This document shows, piece by piece, positions 8,597 to 16,276 of a stretch of 39,918 nucleotides of DNA. The DNA comes from an uncultured Clostridia bacterium. Its GTDB lineage: Bacteria; Bacillota; Clostridia; Oscillospirales; Acutalibacteraceae. The notes beneath the pieces were generated by a model that worked only from the letters and a program-made list of their open reading frames with translations, was not told the origin of the DNA and did not search any database. Every line of letters starts with the position of its first letter. Within the stretch, counting starts at the first letter, position 1. The position numbers and the translations under genes were made by a program. Where the stretch lies: NCBI GenBank assembly GCA_946184925.1, contig CAMHHL010000013.1, positions 1-39,918 on the forward strand. Reading direction: 5' to 3'.

Positions 8597-9180
8597 GAAT
8601 CCTGGCAGTAGCTGACGTTGAGTCACAGTATTTTTACGATTATTATTCCCCCGGAAAGCTCGACGGCTATGACCTCATCATAGCCTGCGGCGACGTGAAG
8701 GAGGGCTATCTTGAGTTCCTCGTCACTATGGCGGGCTGTCCGCTCGTCTACATTCACGGCAACCACGATGAGAGCTTCAAAAAGCCGCCCGAGGGTTGCA
8801 TCTGCATAGATGACAGGCTCGTTGAAATCAACGGGCTGCGGATTGTCGGGCTCGGCGGCTCTTATAAATACCGCGAAGGGAAATATATGTACACCGAAAA
8901 GGAAATGAACCGCCGAATCCGCAAGCTCCGGCGGTCAATCCGCCGTCACGGCGGATTCGACATACTCGTGACTCATGCTCCGGCTCGCCATCTCAACGAC
9001 TTCGAAACGCTTCCGCACCGCGGCTTCGAGTGTTTCAACGGGCTGATTGACGAGTACAAGCCCAGGTTTTTCTTCCATGGTCATATCCACCGAAACTACG
9101 GCGCTTTCATTCCGCAGCGTACCGCTCGCGGCGACACAACGGTAATCAACGCCTATGAATATTGTGTAGTTGAGTATTAG
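8593..9180 (+). CDS. Calcineurin-like metallophosphoesterase
   Basis: 195-residue cytosolic protein of the metallophosphoesterase superfamily, which hydrolyses phosphomonoesters or diesters using two metal ions. Visible motifs in order are ADVES (8-12), CGDVKEG (about 32-38), GNHDES, THAP and GHIH. The first motif has Glu where the classical DxH has His, and the GDxxD position is GDVKE, so this is a variant metal site, apparently of an uncharacterised clostridial subfamily. The start ATG overlaps the TGA of the ParB-BMP gene (ATGA), which implies translational coupling and a shared pathway. The substrate cannot be told from sequence; a nucleotide is possible given the neighbour's nucleoside-binding-like fold, but that is inference. 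Confidence 0.85.
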   Translation: MRILAVADVESQYFYDYYSPGKLDGYDLIIACGDVKEGYLEFLVTMAGCPLVYIHGNHDESFKKPPEGCICIDDRLVEINGLRIVGLGGSYKYREGKYMYTEKEMNRRIRKLRRSIRRHGGFDILVTHAPARHLNDFETLPHRGFECFNGLIDEYKPRFFFHGHIHRNYGAFIPQRTARGDTTVINAYEYCVVEY

Positions 9181-9248
9181 TGGTTATGAAATTTGCGGAA
9201 ATGTACCAAGACGTTTCCGAGAGTTTTTTACTGACGATATTACATGAA

Positions 9249-9275
9249 AAGGGACTGCCAAATCGGCAGTCCCTT
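9249..9275. terminator. Bidirectional terminator between phosphoesterase and TPR lipoprotein genes
   Basis: A perfect 11-bp stem AAGGGACTGCC/GGCAGTCCCTT has loop AAATC. The reverse strand continues TTTTC, and the forward strand has T-rich sequence a few bases later. The convergent genes probably share it. Confidence 0.85.
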
Positions 9276-9295
9276 GATTGTTTTCGATTAACAGC

Positions 9296-9859
9296 TTACT
9301 TCAATGCTTTCTTTACGGTTTTCTCGTTGTTTTCGTCAACAAGACCGATTTCCGTCATAAGCTCTGCACACTTCTTGGCGTCTTTCTTGTCGCCGTCCTT
9401 GAGCATTGCCTCGAGCTCCTCAACTACGCCGTCTTTGTAGAGATTGTACATCTCGTCAGCCTCATAGTCCTCGCCGTACTTTGTTCCGAGCTCGGTGTAG
9501 ATTGTTTCCACAGCCGACTGACAGTCAGGCTGCTCGTTGACCTTCATAACGCAGTTGGAGTATTTGATAAGGTTCTGAGCTTCCTCGTAGTTTGCGTCTT
9601 CCTCGATAACCTGAGCGTAATACTTTGCCGCTTCGGCGAACTTGCCGTTTCTGTAGGCTACGTTGCCGTTCGCGTAAGCCTTGTTCGAGGCTTCAAGCGC
9701 GTCGTCCTTCTTATCGGCAGCCTGAGACGAGGTGTCAGCCTTGCTTTCGGAGCCGGACGCTCCGCAGCCGCTGAACGCTGTCACAACCAGCGAGAGCGCA
9801 ATCAGAACCACCATAAGAATTGAAGCCGTGCGTTTGCCTATAGTTTTATACTGTTTCAT
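9296..9859 (-). CDS. TPR-containing lipoprotein
   Basis: 187-residue exported protein of unknown role. A basic N-terminus and hydrophobic stretch end in FSGC, a lipobox-like site, followed by a Ser/Lys/Asp-rich spacer. A TPR-like helical pair lies around the segment AYANGNVAYRNGKFAEAAKYY, and the C-terminus is acidic and helical. Such proteins usually mediate protein-protein contacts at the outer membrane face. Two upstream in-frame ATGs (9886 and 9874) are possible, but GGAGG at 9868-9872 sits 8 bases before the ATG at 9859, so I use that one. It is transcribed away from the flanking pyruvyl-transferase-like genes from its own consensus promoter, so a link to their pathway is only positional. 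Confidence 0.78.
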   Translation of the reverse strand: MKQYKTIGKRTASILMVVLIALSLVVTAFSGCGASGSESKADTSSQAADKKDDALEASNKAYANGNVAYRNGKFAEAAKYYAQVIEEDANYEEAQNLIKYSNCVMKVNEQPDCQSAVETIYTELGTKYGEDYEADEMYNLYKDGVVEELEAMLKDGDKKDAKKCAELMTEIGLVDENNEKTVKKALK

Positions 9860-9884
9860 GAAAAATACCTCCATTCTTTTTCTC

Positions 9885-9913
9885 ATTATAGCTTTTTGCT
9901 ATAAATTTGTCAA
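9885..9913 (-). promoter_or_regulatory. Consensus sigma-A promoter of the TPR lipoprotein gene
   Basis: On the minus strand, perfect TTGACA (9908-9913) and perfect TATAAT (9885-9890) are spaced 17 bases. This predicts strong, constitutive expression of the lipoprotein. The rest of 9914-10046 shows no gene. Confidence 0.8.
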
Positions 9914-10046
9914 CGTCTTACGTTAATTTTGTGTGAATAATCCAAGCAATGTGATTTCTAACCGTTGTATTTTTCGCAAATATGAATAACACAATTTATT
10001 TACACGATAATTACAGAAGGGGAAAGTGTTGTTACATTATTTAAAC

Positions 10047-10075
10047 TTGCAACTATTGGAATAATATGTTAAAAT
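10047..10075 (+). promoter_or_regulatory. Promoter of the second pyruvyl-transferase-like gene
   Basis: TTGCAA (10047-10052) and TAAAAT (10070-10075) are 17 bases apart, 38 bases before the start. A TATAAT at 10085-10090 also exists but has no -35 partner. Confidence 0.5.
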
Positions 10076-10113
10076 AGCTATAACTATAATTATGCAGTAC
10101 AGGAGCACACGTT

Positions 10114-11364
10114 ATGAAATACGGCGTTTTGTACAACAAGTATAATGTGAATATCGGTGATGATATTCAGGCGTACGCGACCGCGAGGTTCCTGCCGTCC
10201 GTCGATTATTTCATCGACAGGGAGCACATCGACGAGTTCAAATCCGACAACGGCGAGCCCGTTGCCGTCATTATGAATGCGTGGTATATGTGGGCAAAAT
10301 GGAACTGGCCGCCTTCAAAATATATCGTTCCGGACATGATTGGCTTCCATTATGCTGATCACCAGCTTGCCAAGCAGCCCGGCTCCCCGATTAAGTATGA
10401 ATTTCTCGAGGGAATCGGCGGCGACTGGCTCAGGGCTTACGGCCCCGTCGGCTGCCGCGACATGTTTACAAAGTCCAAGCTTGAGGAAATCGGCGTTGAC
10501 GCCTATTTCTCCGGCTGTATCACTATGACGCTTCCGAAAATGCCGGAACGTGAGAACAAGGGAGAGTATATCTGTCTTGTTGACCTTGAGAAGAAGGTTG
10601 AGGATAAGCTCAAGCCCATGCTCGAGGAGCAGGGAATTGAAGTCAAAGTCATTACCCAGAACCGCGAGCGCGACGGTGATATGAGCTGGGAGGACAGATG
10701 CGCGATGGTCGAGGAGCTCCTCACTGTCTATCAGAACGCCCGCTGCGTTGTCACAAAGAGACTCCACTGCTCGTTGCCGTGTCTTGCGATGGATGTTCCG
10801 GTTTTCCTTATCAAGGAAATGGAGGATGACATCCGTTTCGACCCTTACTACGATTTCTTCTACAGAACCACCGTCACAAAGTTCATGAACGACGAATATG
10901 AGTACGACTTTCTCAATCCGCCGAAGAACAAGGGAATGCACATCAAATACCGCGAGAGAATTATAGAAAACTGCGAGAACTTCATCCGTTCTGTCGAGAA
11001 CGAAACCCGCACCACTGATGAGCTCAGAAAAACCACCTATACCGACGAAGAAGTGCTCAGATGGCGCCATGATACGATGAAAACCGCGATGGACCTCTGG
11101 CTTGTGAAGGGCAGAGGATACCAGAAGGATAACAAAACACTCCGCAAGCGCGACGCTTCAAACAAAAAGGAGATTGAGCGTTTGCTTTCGAGACTTAACG
11201 AGGTCAAGGATAAGTGCAACGCACTTCGCGATGAAAAAAAGCGGCTTAATTCCGACATTGAGAACCTCGAAAATGAGAAGAAGGCGCTCGAGAAACAGCG
11301 CGACGACTTCCGCGCGCTGTCAAAGTTCCAAAAAATCAAGGCAGTATTCAAAAACGAAGTTTAA
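10114..11364 (+). CDS. Polysaccharide pyruvyl transferase-like protein 2 with coiled-coil tail
   Basis: 416 residues, a close paralogue of the protein at 5337-6629. The first 330 residues match it at most positions by eye (for example NIGDDIQAYATARFLP, GPVGCRDMFT, FSGCITMTLPKMPE and KRLHCSLPCLAMDVPV). The difference lies in the C-terminal third, where a Lys/Glu/Leu-rich predicted coiled coil (about 340-405) has diverged in sequence but kept its length. AGGAG at 10101-10105 is 8 bases from the ATG. There is no signal peptide or membrane helix. It is followed after 66 bases by the third paralogue, with no clear terminator between, so the two are probably cotranscribed. The retained core and divergent tails suggest shared chemistry with different partners; the acceptor sugar is unknown. 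Confidence 0.8.
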   Translation: MKYGVLYNKYNVNIGDDIQAYATARFLPSVDYFIDREHIDEFKSDNGEPVAVIMNAWYMWAKWNWPPSKYIVPDMIGFHYADHQLAKQPGSPIKYEFLEGIGGDWLRAYGPVGCRDMFTKSKLEEIGVDAYFSGCITMTLPKMPERENKGEYICLVDLEKKVEDKLKPMLEEQGIEVKVITQNRERDGDMSWEDRCAMVEELLTVYQNARCVVTKRLHCSLPCLAMDVPVFLIKEMEDDIRFDPYYDFFYRTTVTKFMNDEYEYDFLNPPKNKGMHIKYRERIIENCENFIRSVENETRTTDELRKTTYTDEEVLRWRHDTMKTAMDLWLVKGRGYQKDNKTLRKRDASNKKEIERLLSRLNEVKDKCNALRDEKKRLNSDIENLENEKKALEKQRDDFRALSKFQKIKAVFKNEV

Positions 11365-11430
11365 GAATCGCCGTTTATATTTTACCGGTTCGCAGCAAAT
11401 CAGGGGAAAGCGGACAGAAAGGTTATGAAA

Positions 11431-12621
11431 ATGAAGTACGGATTATTAATGCACAAGCCCACAACCAACTGGGGCGACGACATTCAGTCTTACGCGATAA
11501 GGCAGTTTCTTCCGCACGTTGATTATATAATCGACCGCGAAAAGATTCACAGCTTTGAAAGCGACGACAAGGAGCCCGTTGCTGTCGTTATGGCGGCATG
11601 GTGGATGTGGTATAAATGGAATTGGCCGCCGTCAAAGTATGTTTTGCCTTATTTTGTAGGCTTCCATTATTCCGATAACAAGGCTGCAAAGCAGGCAGGC
11701 TGCCCGGCTAACTTCCTGTTTCTTTCGGGACTCGGCGGAAAATATCTTAACAACTGCGGTCCCATCGGCTGTCGTGACTATTTCACACGCGACAACCTCC
11801 GCGCTCAGAATGTCAACGCTGAATTCTCCGGCTGTATCACTCTCACGCTTCCTCAGCAGAAGAAGATAAAGCCCGAGAAGGAGTATATCTGCATCGTTGA
11901 CGTAGCAGCTTCGGTTGAGAAGAAAATCCGCAAGCAGCTCGAAGGCACCGATATTGAAATCAAGAAGATTTCCCACGATCTTCCCAAGGATCACCCCAAA
12001 AAGTCGTGGCAGCAGAGAATGGACGAGGTTGAGGAACTTCTCACAATCTATCAGAACGCAAAATGCGTCGTAACACGCCGTCTGCACTGCGCTCTGCCGT
12101 GTCTTGCGATGGGCGTTCCTACTCTTCTTGCAATTCACACTCTTGAGAGTATCCGCTTCATTCCTTACTATGACTGGCTGCACTGCTGTCTTCCGTCGCA
12201 GTTCGTGAGCGGAGAGTATAAGTATGACGTTACAAATCCTCCGGCAAACCCGACTGAGCATCTCAGAACCCGAAACAACCTGATTAACGGGGTCAAAAAC
12301 TTTGTCGCCGAGGCTGAGAAGAATACGAAGTCAGTTGACGAGCTCAGGCTGCTCAAAAAATCTGACAAGGGTATCGAGAAATGGCGCCGCAGGATGATGA
12401 AAAAGACCGCCGCGATGTGGGAGGAGGAGCTTGCTCCCGACCTTACCGACGGCGAGAAAAAGACAAACGCCGAAATCTACAAGGAAATCAAAGCCGCAAA
12501 GAGAAACGTATTCCTCCAGAATGAGAAGTACGAGAAGCTTATGGTGACCTACCTCAAGCAGTCCAGACGCGTTTTCAAGGCGAAGAAGGACGCCGAAAAA
12601 AAGTCTAAGAAAAAGAAATGA
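11431..12621 (+). CDS. Polysaccharide pyruvyl transferase-like protein 3 with lysine-rich tail
   Basis: 396 residues, the third and most divergent paralogue. It shares the ordered blocks WGDDIQSYAIRQFLP, GPIGCRDYFT, FSGCITLTLPQ and RRLHCALPCLAMGVPT. The tail is shorter, with a helical segment and a strongly basic end (KKSKKKK), unlike the acidic-basic coiled coils of the other two. That could favour contact with anionic membrane lipid or nucleic acid. Two in-frame ATGs exist (11425 and 11431). AAAGG at 11418-11422 is 2 bases from the first and 8 from the second, and the second aligns with the paralogues' MKYG start, so I use 11431. It ends just before a strong terminator. Function beyond the family is unknown. 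Confidence 0.79.
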   Translation: MKYGLLMHKPTTNWGDDIQSYAIRQFLPHVDYIIDREKIHSFESDDKEPVAVVMAAWWMWYKWNWPPSKYVLPYFVGFHYSDNKAAKQAGCPANFLFLSGLGGKYLNNCGPIGCRDYFTRDNLRAQNVNAEFSGCITLTLPQQKKIKPEKEYICIVDVAASVEKKIRKQLEGTDIEIKKISHDLPKDHPKKSWQQRMDEVEELLTIYQNAKCVVTRRLHCALPCLAMGVPTLLAIHTLESIRFIPYYDWLHCCLPSQFVSGEYKYDVTNPPANPTEHLRTRNNLINGVKNFVAEAEKNTKSVDELRLLKKSDKGIEKWRRRMMKKTAAMWEEELAPDLTDGEKKTNAEIYKEIKAAKRNVFLQNEKYEKLMVTYLKQSRRVFKAKKDAEKKSKKKK

Positions 12622-12626
12622 TACAA

Positions 12627-12659
12627 TGCCCCGGCTTTCGTATCCGGGGCAGTTTATTT
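12627..12659 (+). terminator. Intrinsic terminator after the third pyruvyl-transferase-like gene
   Basis: An 8-bp GC-rich stem TGCCCCGG/CCGGGGCA has a 9-base loop and is followed by GTTTATTT. Confidence 0.8.
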
Positions 12660-12736
12660 GACATATAATGAGTGTTCAAAGTCAAAATGCACAAACAGCT
12701 CAATCGCCGTTATATAAAGTTGTATGAGCACGATAA

Positions 12737-12765
12737 TTGACAAAGATTTATGAATATTGTATAAT
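12737..12765 (+). promoter_or_regulatory. Consensus promoter of the amino-acid ABC transporter genes
   Basis: Perfect TTGACA (12737-12742) and perfect TATAAT (12760-12765) are spaced 17 bases, about 48 bases before the binding-protein gene. The match predicts high transcription. Confidence 0.82.
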
Positions 12766-12812
12766 AATTATTACTGTTTTTAAAACTTTATTAAAAAAAG
12801 GAGACGTAGAAA

Positions 12813-13622
12813 ATGAAAAAAGTATTAGCTTTACTTCTTGCTGTAGCTATGGTTGCTTCTATGGCAGTTCTCGCAGGTTGCGGAAACTCCGGAGATAGCA
12901 AATCAAGCTCGGCTGAGAGCTCAAAAACAGAGGCTAAGGCAGACGAAGGCAAGACATATGTTATCTATTCCGACAACGCTTTTGCTCCCTTTGAGTTCCT
13001 CGATGACAAGACAAACGAGTACATCGGCGTCGATATGGACATCATGGCTGCCGTAGCCGAGGATCAGGGCATCAAGTATGAGATGCACAACGAGGGCTTC
13101 GACGCTTCCATGGGCGCTGTTCAGGCTGGTCAGGCTGACGCTATGATCGCCGGTATGACAATCACTGACGAGAGAAAAGAAACTTTTGACTTCTCCGACG
13201 CATATTTTGACGACGGTCAGGTTCTCGTAGTTAAAAAGGGCTCCGATATTAAGGGCTTTGAGGACCTCAAGGGCAAGATGGTAGCCTGCAAGACTTCAAC
13301 AGTCAGCGGCGAGTATGCCGAGTCCGTAAAGGATGAGTACGGCTTTGAAACAAGCTACTTCGAGGGCTCCGACACTATGTATCAGGCAGTTGTTACAGGC
13401 TCCGCCGACGCATGCATCGAGGACTTCTCGGTTATCGGCTGGGCAATCGAGAGCGAGGGCGTAGAGCTTTCAATCATCTCCGAGCCTGTCAACGTTAAGG
13501 GATACGGTTTTGCTGTCAAGAAGGGCGCTAACCCCGAGCTTATCGAGAAGTTTAACGCCGGTCTTGCAAGCATAAAGAAATCCGGTAAGTACAAGGAGAT
13601 TCTTGCTAAATACGGTTATTAA
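12813..13622 (+). CDS. Polar amino-acid ABC transporter substrate-binding lipoprotein
   Basis: 269-residue extracellular solute-binding protein (family 3), which captures a polar amino acid such as glutamine, glutamate or cystine for import. It has a lipoprotein signal ending LAGC (Cys at 22) and a Ser/Lys spacer. The two-lobed fold starts YVIYSDNAFAPFEF, with the family hallmarks GVDMDIMAAVA, MIAGMTITDERKETFDFSDAY (cited in part) and CIEDFSVIGWAI. AAGGAG lies 9 bases upstream of the ATG. It is first in an operon with permease and ATPase, but a strong hairpin separates it from them (13675-13710), which would yield more binding protein than membrane components. The exact ligand cannot be read from the sequence. 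Confidence 0.93.
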   Translation: MKKVLALLLAVAMVASMAVLAGCGNSGDSKSSSAESSKTEAKADEGKTYVIYSDNAFAPFEFLDDKTNEYIGVDMDIMAAVAEDQGIKYEMHNEGFDASMGAVQAGQADAMIAGMTITDERKETFDFSDAYFDDGQVLVVKKGSDIKGFEDLKGKMVACKTSTVSGEYAESVKDEYGFETSYFEGSDTMYQAVVTGSADACIEDFSVIGWAIESEGVELSIISEPVNVKGYGFAVKKGANPELIEKFNAGLASIKKSGKYKEILAKYGY

Positions 13623-13674
13623 TCATTCGTGAGAATCCGGAATTAACTTACCGAAAGATAAGTTGAAGTGTTTG

Positions 13675-13710
13675 ATTCAGCACGGTAGAGGCATACTGTG
13701 CTGAATTTTT
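13675..13710 (+). terminator. Intra-operon terminator or attenuator after the binding-protein gene
   Basis: A 13-bp stem (13675-13687 with 13694-13706, one G-U pair) has a 6-base loop and is followed by TTTTT. It lies between the binding-protein and permease genes. A smaller upstream hairpin pairs AACTTA (13645-13650) with TAAGTT (13659-13664). Partial read-through would set the subunit ratio. A TATAAT at 13737-13742 lacks a good -35, so a separate permease promoter is not evident. Confidence 0.75.
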
Positions 13711-13764
13711 CCGTAAACGGGGAATTCCCGGCGGAGTATAATTCGGAAAAGGTAGTTGTAATTT

Positions 13765-14454
13765 ATGAATTTTGGTAGAGTTTTATCCGAGGCGACACCG
13801 CTTCTGCTCGAGGGCTTGAAGCTGACAATCGGCGTGTCGCTCATTGCTATCGCCATCGGTATAGTCATCGGACTTCTGATGTGCCTGATGAAGATGTCAA
13901 ACAACATCATCCTCAGGGCAATCGCGGGCGTATATATATGGATTATCCGCGGAACACCTATGCTCGTTCAGGCGTTCATCGTGTTCTTCGGATTTCCTCA
14001 GCTTATTCAGGTTTTCTCGCCTTCCTTCAGGCTTGACGCGTTCACTGCGGGCGTAATCACACTCTCGCTCAACGCCGGCGCGTATCTCGCCGAGATTTTC
14101 CGCGGCGGTATTCTCGCTGTTCCGAAGGGGCAGAGCGAGGCGGCGCGTTCGCTCGGACTTTCCAAGAGCAAGACAATGCTGAAGGTTGTTCTTCCTCAGG
14201 CGTTCAAGTTTTCGATTCCGTCTCTTGTTAATCAGTTTATCATCTCCGTTAAGGATACCTCAATCCTTTCGGTAATCGGTCTTGCCGAAATTGTTAACAA
14301 GGCGAAAACCTACGTCGGCAAGAGCTATGAGTTCTTTGCTACATACATATTCGTCGCGGTGTTCTATCTCGCGATAATCTCGATTCTGATGTTGATTTCG
14401 AACTATATCGAAAAGAAACTAAAGTATGAAGGGAAGAAGAAAAGTGGCAAGTGA
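13765..14454 (+). CDS. Polar amino-acid ABC transporter permease
   Basis: 229-residue inner-membrane permease of the His/Glu/Gln/Cys family, forming the channel of the importer. Several hydrophobic helices are visible. The RGTPMLVQ segment and the ATPase-contact EAA loop ([20 protein letters not shown], about 123-142) are characteristic. The usual partner architecture is a homodimer, since only one permease gene is present. The RBS is weak (AAAAGG 12 bases from the ATG), consistent with lower output than the binding protein. The end overlaps the ATPase gene start. Confidence 0.93.
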   Translation: MNFGRVLSEATPLLLEGLKLTIGVSLIAIAIGIVIGLLMCLMKMSNNIILRAIAGVYIWIIRGTPMLVQAFIVFFGFPQLIQVFSPSFRLDAFTAGVITLSLNAGAYLAEIFRGGILAVPKGQSEAARSLGLSKSKTMLKVVLPQAFKFSIPSLVNQFIISVKDTSILSVIGLAEIVNKAKTYVGKSYEFFATYIFVAVFYLAIISILMLISNYIEKKLKYEGKKKSGK

Positions 14455-15187
14455 TAAGAAAGAGAAAATCGTAGTAACTAACCTTCATAAGCATTTTGAG
14501 GACAACGAGGTTCTCAAGGGAGTTGACGCCGTTGTTACCGAGGGCGAGGTTGTTTGTGTAATCGGACCGTCAGGTTCGGGAAAATCCACCTTCCTCCGCT
14601 GCCTCAACAAGCTTGAGAACGCCACCTCCGGCGATATCATCATCGACGGCTATGATATCACCGACAAGAAGGTTGACATCAACAAGGTCAGGGAGAACAT
14701 CGGAATGGTGTTCCAGCAGTTTAACCTCTTCCCGAATATGACCGTAAAAAAGAACATCATGCTCGCTCCGGTCGAGCTAAAAAAGCTGAAGCCGGCGGAG
14801 GCTGACAAGAAGGCTAGTCAGCTCCTCGAGCGAGTAGGACTTCTTGAAAAGGCGACTGCTTATCCGGGGGAGCTCTCCGGCGGACAGCAGCAGCGTGTTG
14901 CAATTGCGAGAGCCCTCGCTATGAACCCTGACATCATGCTCTTTGACGAGCCCACCTCGGCTCTCGACCCCGAGATGGTCGGCGAGGTTCTCGACGTTAT
15001 GAAGGAGCTGGCCGCCGAGGGAATGACTATGGTGGTTGTTACTCATGAGATGGGCTTTGCTCGCGAGGTTGCCGACAGAGTACTCTTCATGGCTGACGGC
15101 GGAATAATTGAGCAGGGAACTCCCGAGCAGATTTTCGGTAATCCGCAGAACGAGCGTACTCAGGACTTCCTCAAGAAGGTTCTTTAA
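14444..15187 (+). CDS. Polar amino-acid ABC transporter ATP-binding protein
   Basis: 247-residue ATPase energising the importer. Visible motifs are Walker [10 protein letters not shown] (about 43-51), the Q-loop FQQFNLFPN, the signature LSGGQQQR, Walker [13 protein letters not shown] and the switch His in [10 protein letters not shown]. The start is uncertain. GTG 14444 has AGGGAAG 8 bases upstream, while the in-frame ATG at 14426 has no visible SD sequence. Either way the gene overlaps the permease stop (14452-14454), which implies translational coupling. It is closest in kind to GlnQ/GltL-type subunits. A strong terminator follows at 15208-15239. Confidence 0.94.
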   Translation: MASDKKEKIVVTNLHKHFEDNEVLKGVDAVVTEGEVVCVIGPSGSGKSTFLRCLNKLENATSGDIIIDGYDITDKKVDINKVRENIGMVFQQFNLFPNMTVKKNIMLAPVELKKLKPAEADKKASQLLERVGLLEKATAYPGELSGGQQQRVAIARALAMNPDIMLFDEPTSALDPEMVGEVLDVMKELAAEGMTMVVVTHEMGFAREVADRVLFMADGGIIEQGTPEQIFGNPQNERTQDFLKKVL

Positions 15188-15207
15188 TCAAATATAAAAA
15201 ACATTAC

Positions 15208-15239
15208 ACGGGTCTGATCTTAGCGACAGACCCGTTTTT
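15208..15239 (+). terminator. Intrinsic terminator of the amino-acid ABC transporter operon
   Basis: A 9-bp stem ACGGGTCTG/CAGACCCGT has a 10-base loop and ends in TTTTT. Confidence 0.88.
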
Positions 15240-15344
15240 CTTATACGCGAATATAATTGCGATAATAGAAGCTCCGATAAGGCAAAGTAATTTGATTAAC
15301 TGCTCCTTTATGTTGCCGATTAGTCGGACGACAAAATGGGGCAC

Positions 15345-15374
15345 AAAAAAGGCAGCCGCTTTTGCGACTGCCTT
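15345..15374 (-). terminator. Intrinsic terminator of the Pro/Glu-repeat membrane protein gene
   Basis: On the minus strand, AAGGCAG pairs with CTGCCTT, extended by a 3-bp inner stem around a four-base loop, and is followed by TTTTTT. It sits 13 bases beyond the stop of the gene. Confidence 0.8.
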
Positions 15375-15386
15375 ATGCTATGAGTA

Positions 15387-16250
15387 TTAATGCTTCGGTT
15401 TGTAACGTCCGCCCGATTTAGCAGGCTTCTGCTGAGGAAGATCAATTTCGGCAGTGTCGTACTTACTGCGTACTTTTGCCTGGCGTTCCTTGCGTTTTGA
15501 ACTTTCCTTTGCTCTGCTGCCTTGCTTGTCCGCGGCAACTGGGGCGTCGGCTTTGCGTGAGCCTGAGTGCACTGCGCCTGCGGCGAGCTTTTTGCGCTTT
15601 ACAACAGCAAGAACAATGAGCGTAATGATAATAATACCTGCCGCTACATTGAGCGAGATTCCGAGGATAAGCATCCACTGACCGCTGTCCTCGGACTGGG
15701 GGTCGTTGTTTCGGATAAAGCCGAAGTCGTCGTCTCCGGTGTCGTTGCCGGATTTCTTGAGCTGCTCGGCAATCTTAGCCCAGTCTGATTTCTTCAGTGT
15801 GTCGGTTGAAATCTTGCGGTTTTTGGTGTTGAATACAGGCGAAGTTTCAGCCTTCTCAGCTGCTGTGGGGTAGTTGTTGCGGCTGATGTCGTCCTGATCA
15901 TCATCCTCATATGTGTAATAGTTGTCGCTGCTGCTGTTGCTTCCGCTGTCACTGCTTGAGCTGCTGCCGCCGTTGTACTGCGGCTCGGGGTCGGGCTCGG
16001 CCTGAGTGTAAACCGGCTCCGGGTCGGGCTCCGGCTCGGGCTCGGCTTCAGTGTAGACCGGCTCGGGATCGGCTTCGGTATATACCGGCTCGGGATCAGT
16101 GACTACCGGCTCCGGCTCAGTATAAATCGGCTCCTCGGGTGTAGTATCGATATACGCTTCACCCTCGTCGGCTAAAGCCGTGAATGTTCCGGCTGTGACA
16201 AAGAGCGCCAGAAGAACACATGTGAGTAATGCGATGATTCTGTTTTTCAT
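15387..16250 (-). CDS. Single-pass membrane protein with extracellular Pro/Glu repeat stalk
   Basis: 287 residues, family not recognised. A signal peptide (about 1-28, ending ALA) is followed by an acidic repeat of EPVYTEA / EPEPDPEP units (about 32-90), a Ser/Asp-rich stretch and a helical region. One transmembrane helix lies near 195-217, and the cytoplasmic tail is strongly basic (Lys/Arg-rich). The layout is type I: an extended, negatively charged stalk outside and a basic tail inside. The longest frame begins at a TTG (16268), but AAGGAG 8 bases before ATG 16250 decides the start. It lies 26 bases downstream of the foldase-like lipoprotein gene, so the two are probably cotranscribed. The role may be surface display, wall sensing or binding; nothing more can be supported. 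Confidence 0.75.
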   Translation of the reverse strand: MKNRIIALLTCVLLALFVTAGTFTALADEGEAYIDTTPEEPIYTEPEPVVTDPEPVYTEADPEPVYTEAEPEPEPDPEPVYTQAEPDPEPQYNGGSSSSSDSGSNSSSDNYYTYEDDDQDDISRNNYPTAAEKAETSPVFNTKNRKISTDTLKKSDWAKIAEQLKKSGNDTGDDDFGFIRNNDPQSEDSGQWMLILGISLNVAAGIIIITLIVLAVVKRKKLAAGAVHSGSRKADAPVAADKQGSRAKESSKRKERQAKVRSKYDTAEIDLPQQKPAKSGGRYKPKH

Positions 16251-16276
16251 ATTATGCACTCCTTCCAAGTGGTGCG

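Noticed and set aside
10315..11070. 251-codon minus-strand frame inside the second pyruvyl-transferase-like gene
   Set aside because: Similar antisense frames appear over the other two paralogues, as expected from shared codon use, and nothing supports expression.
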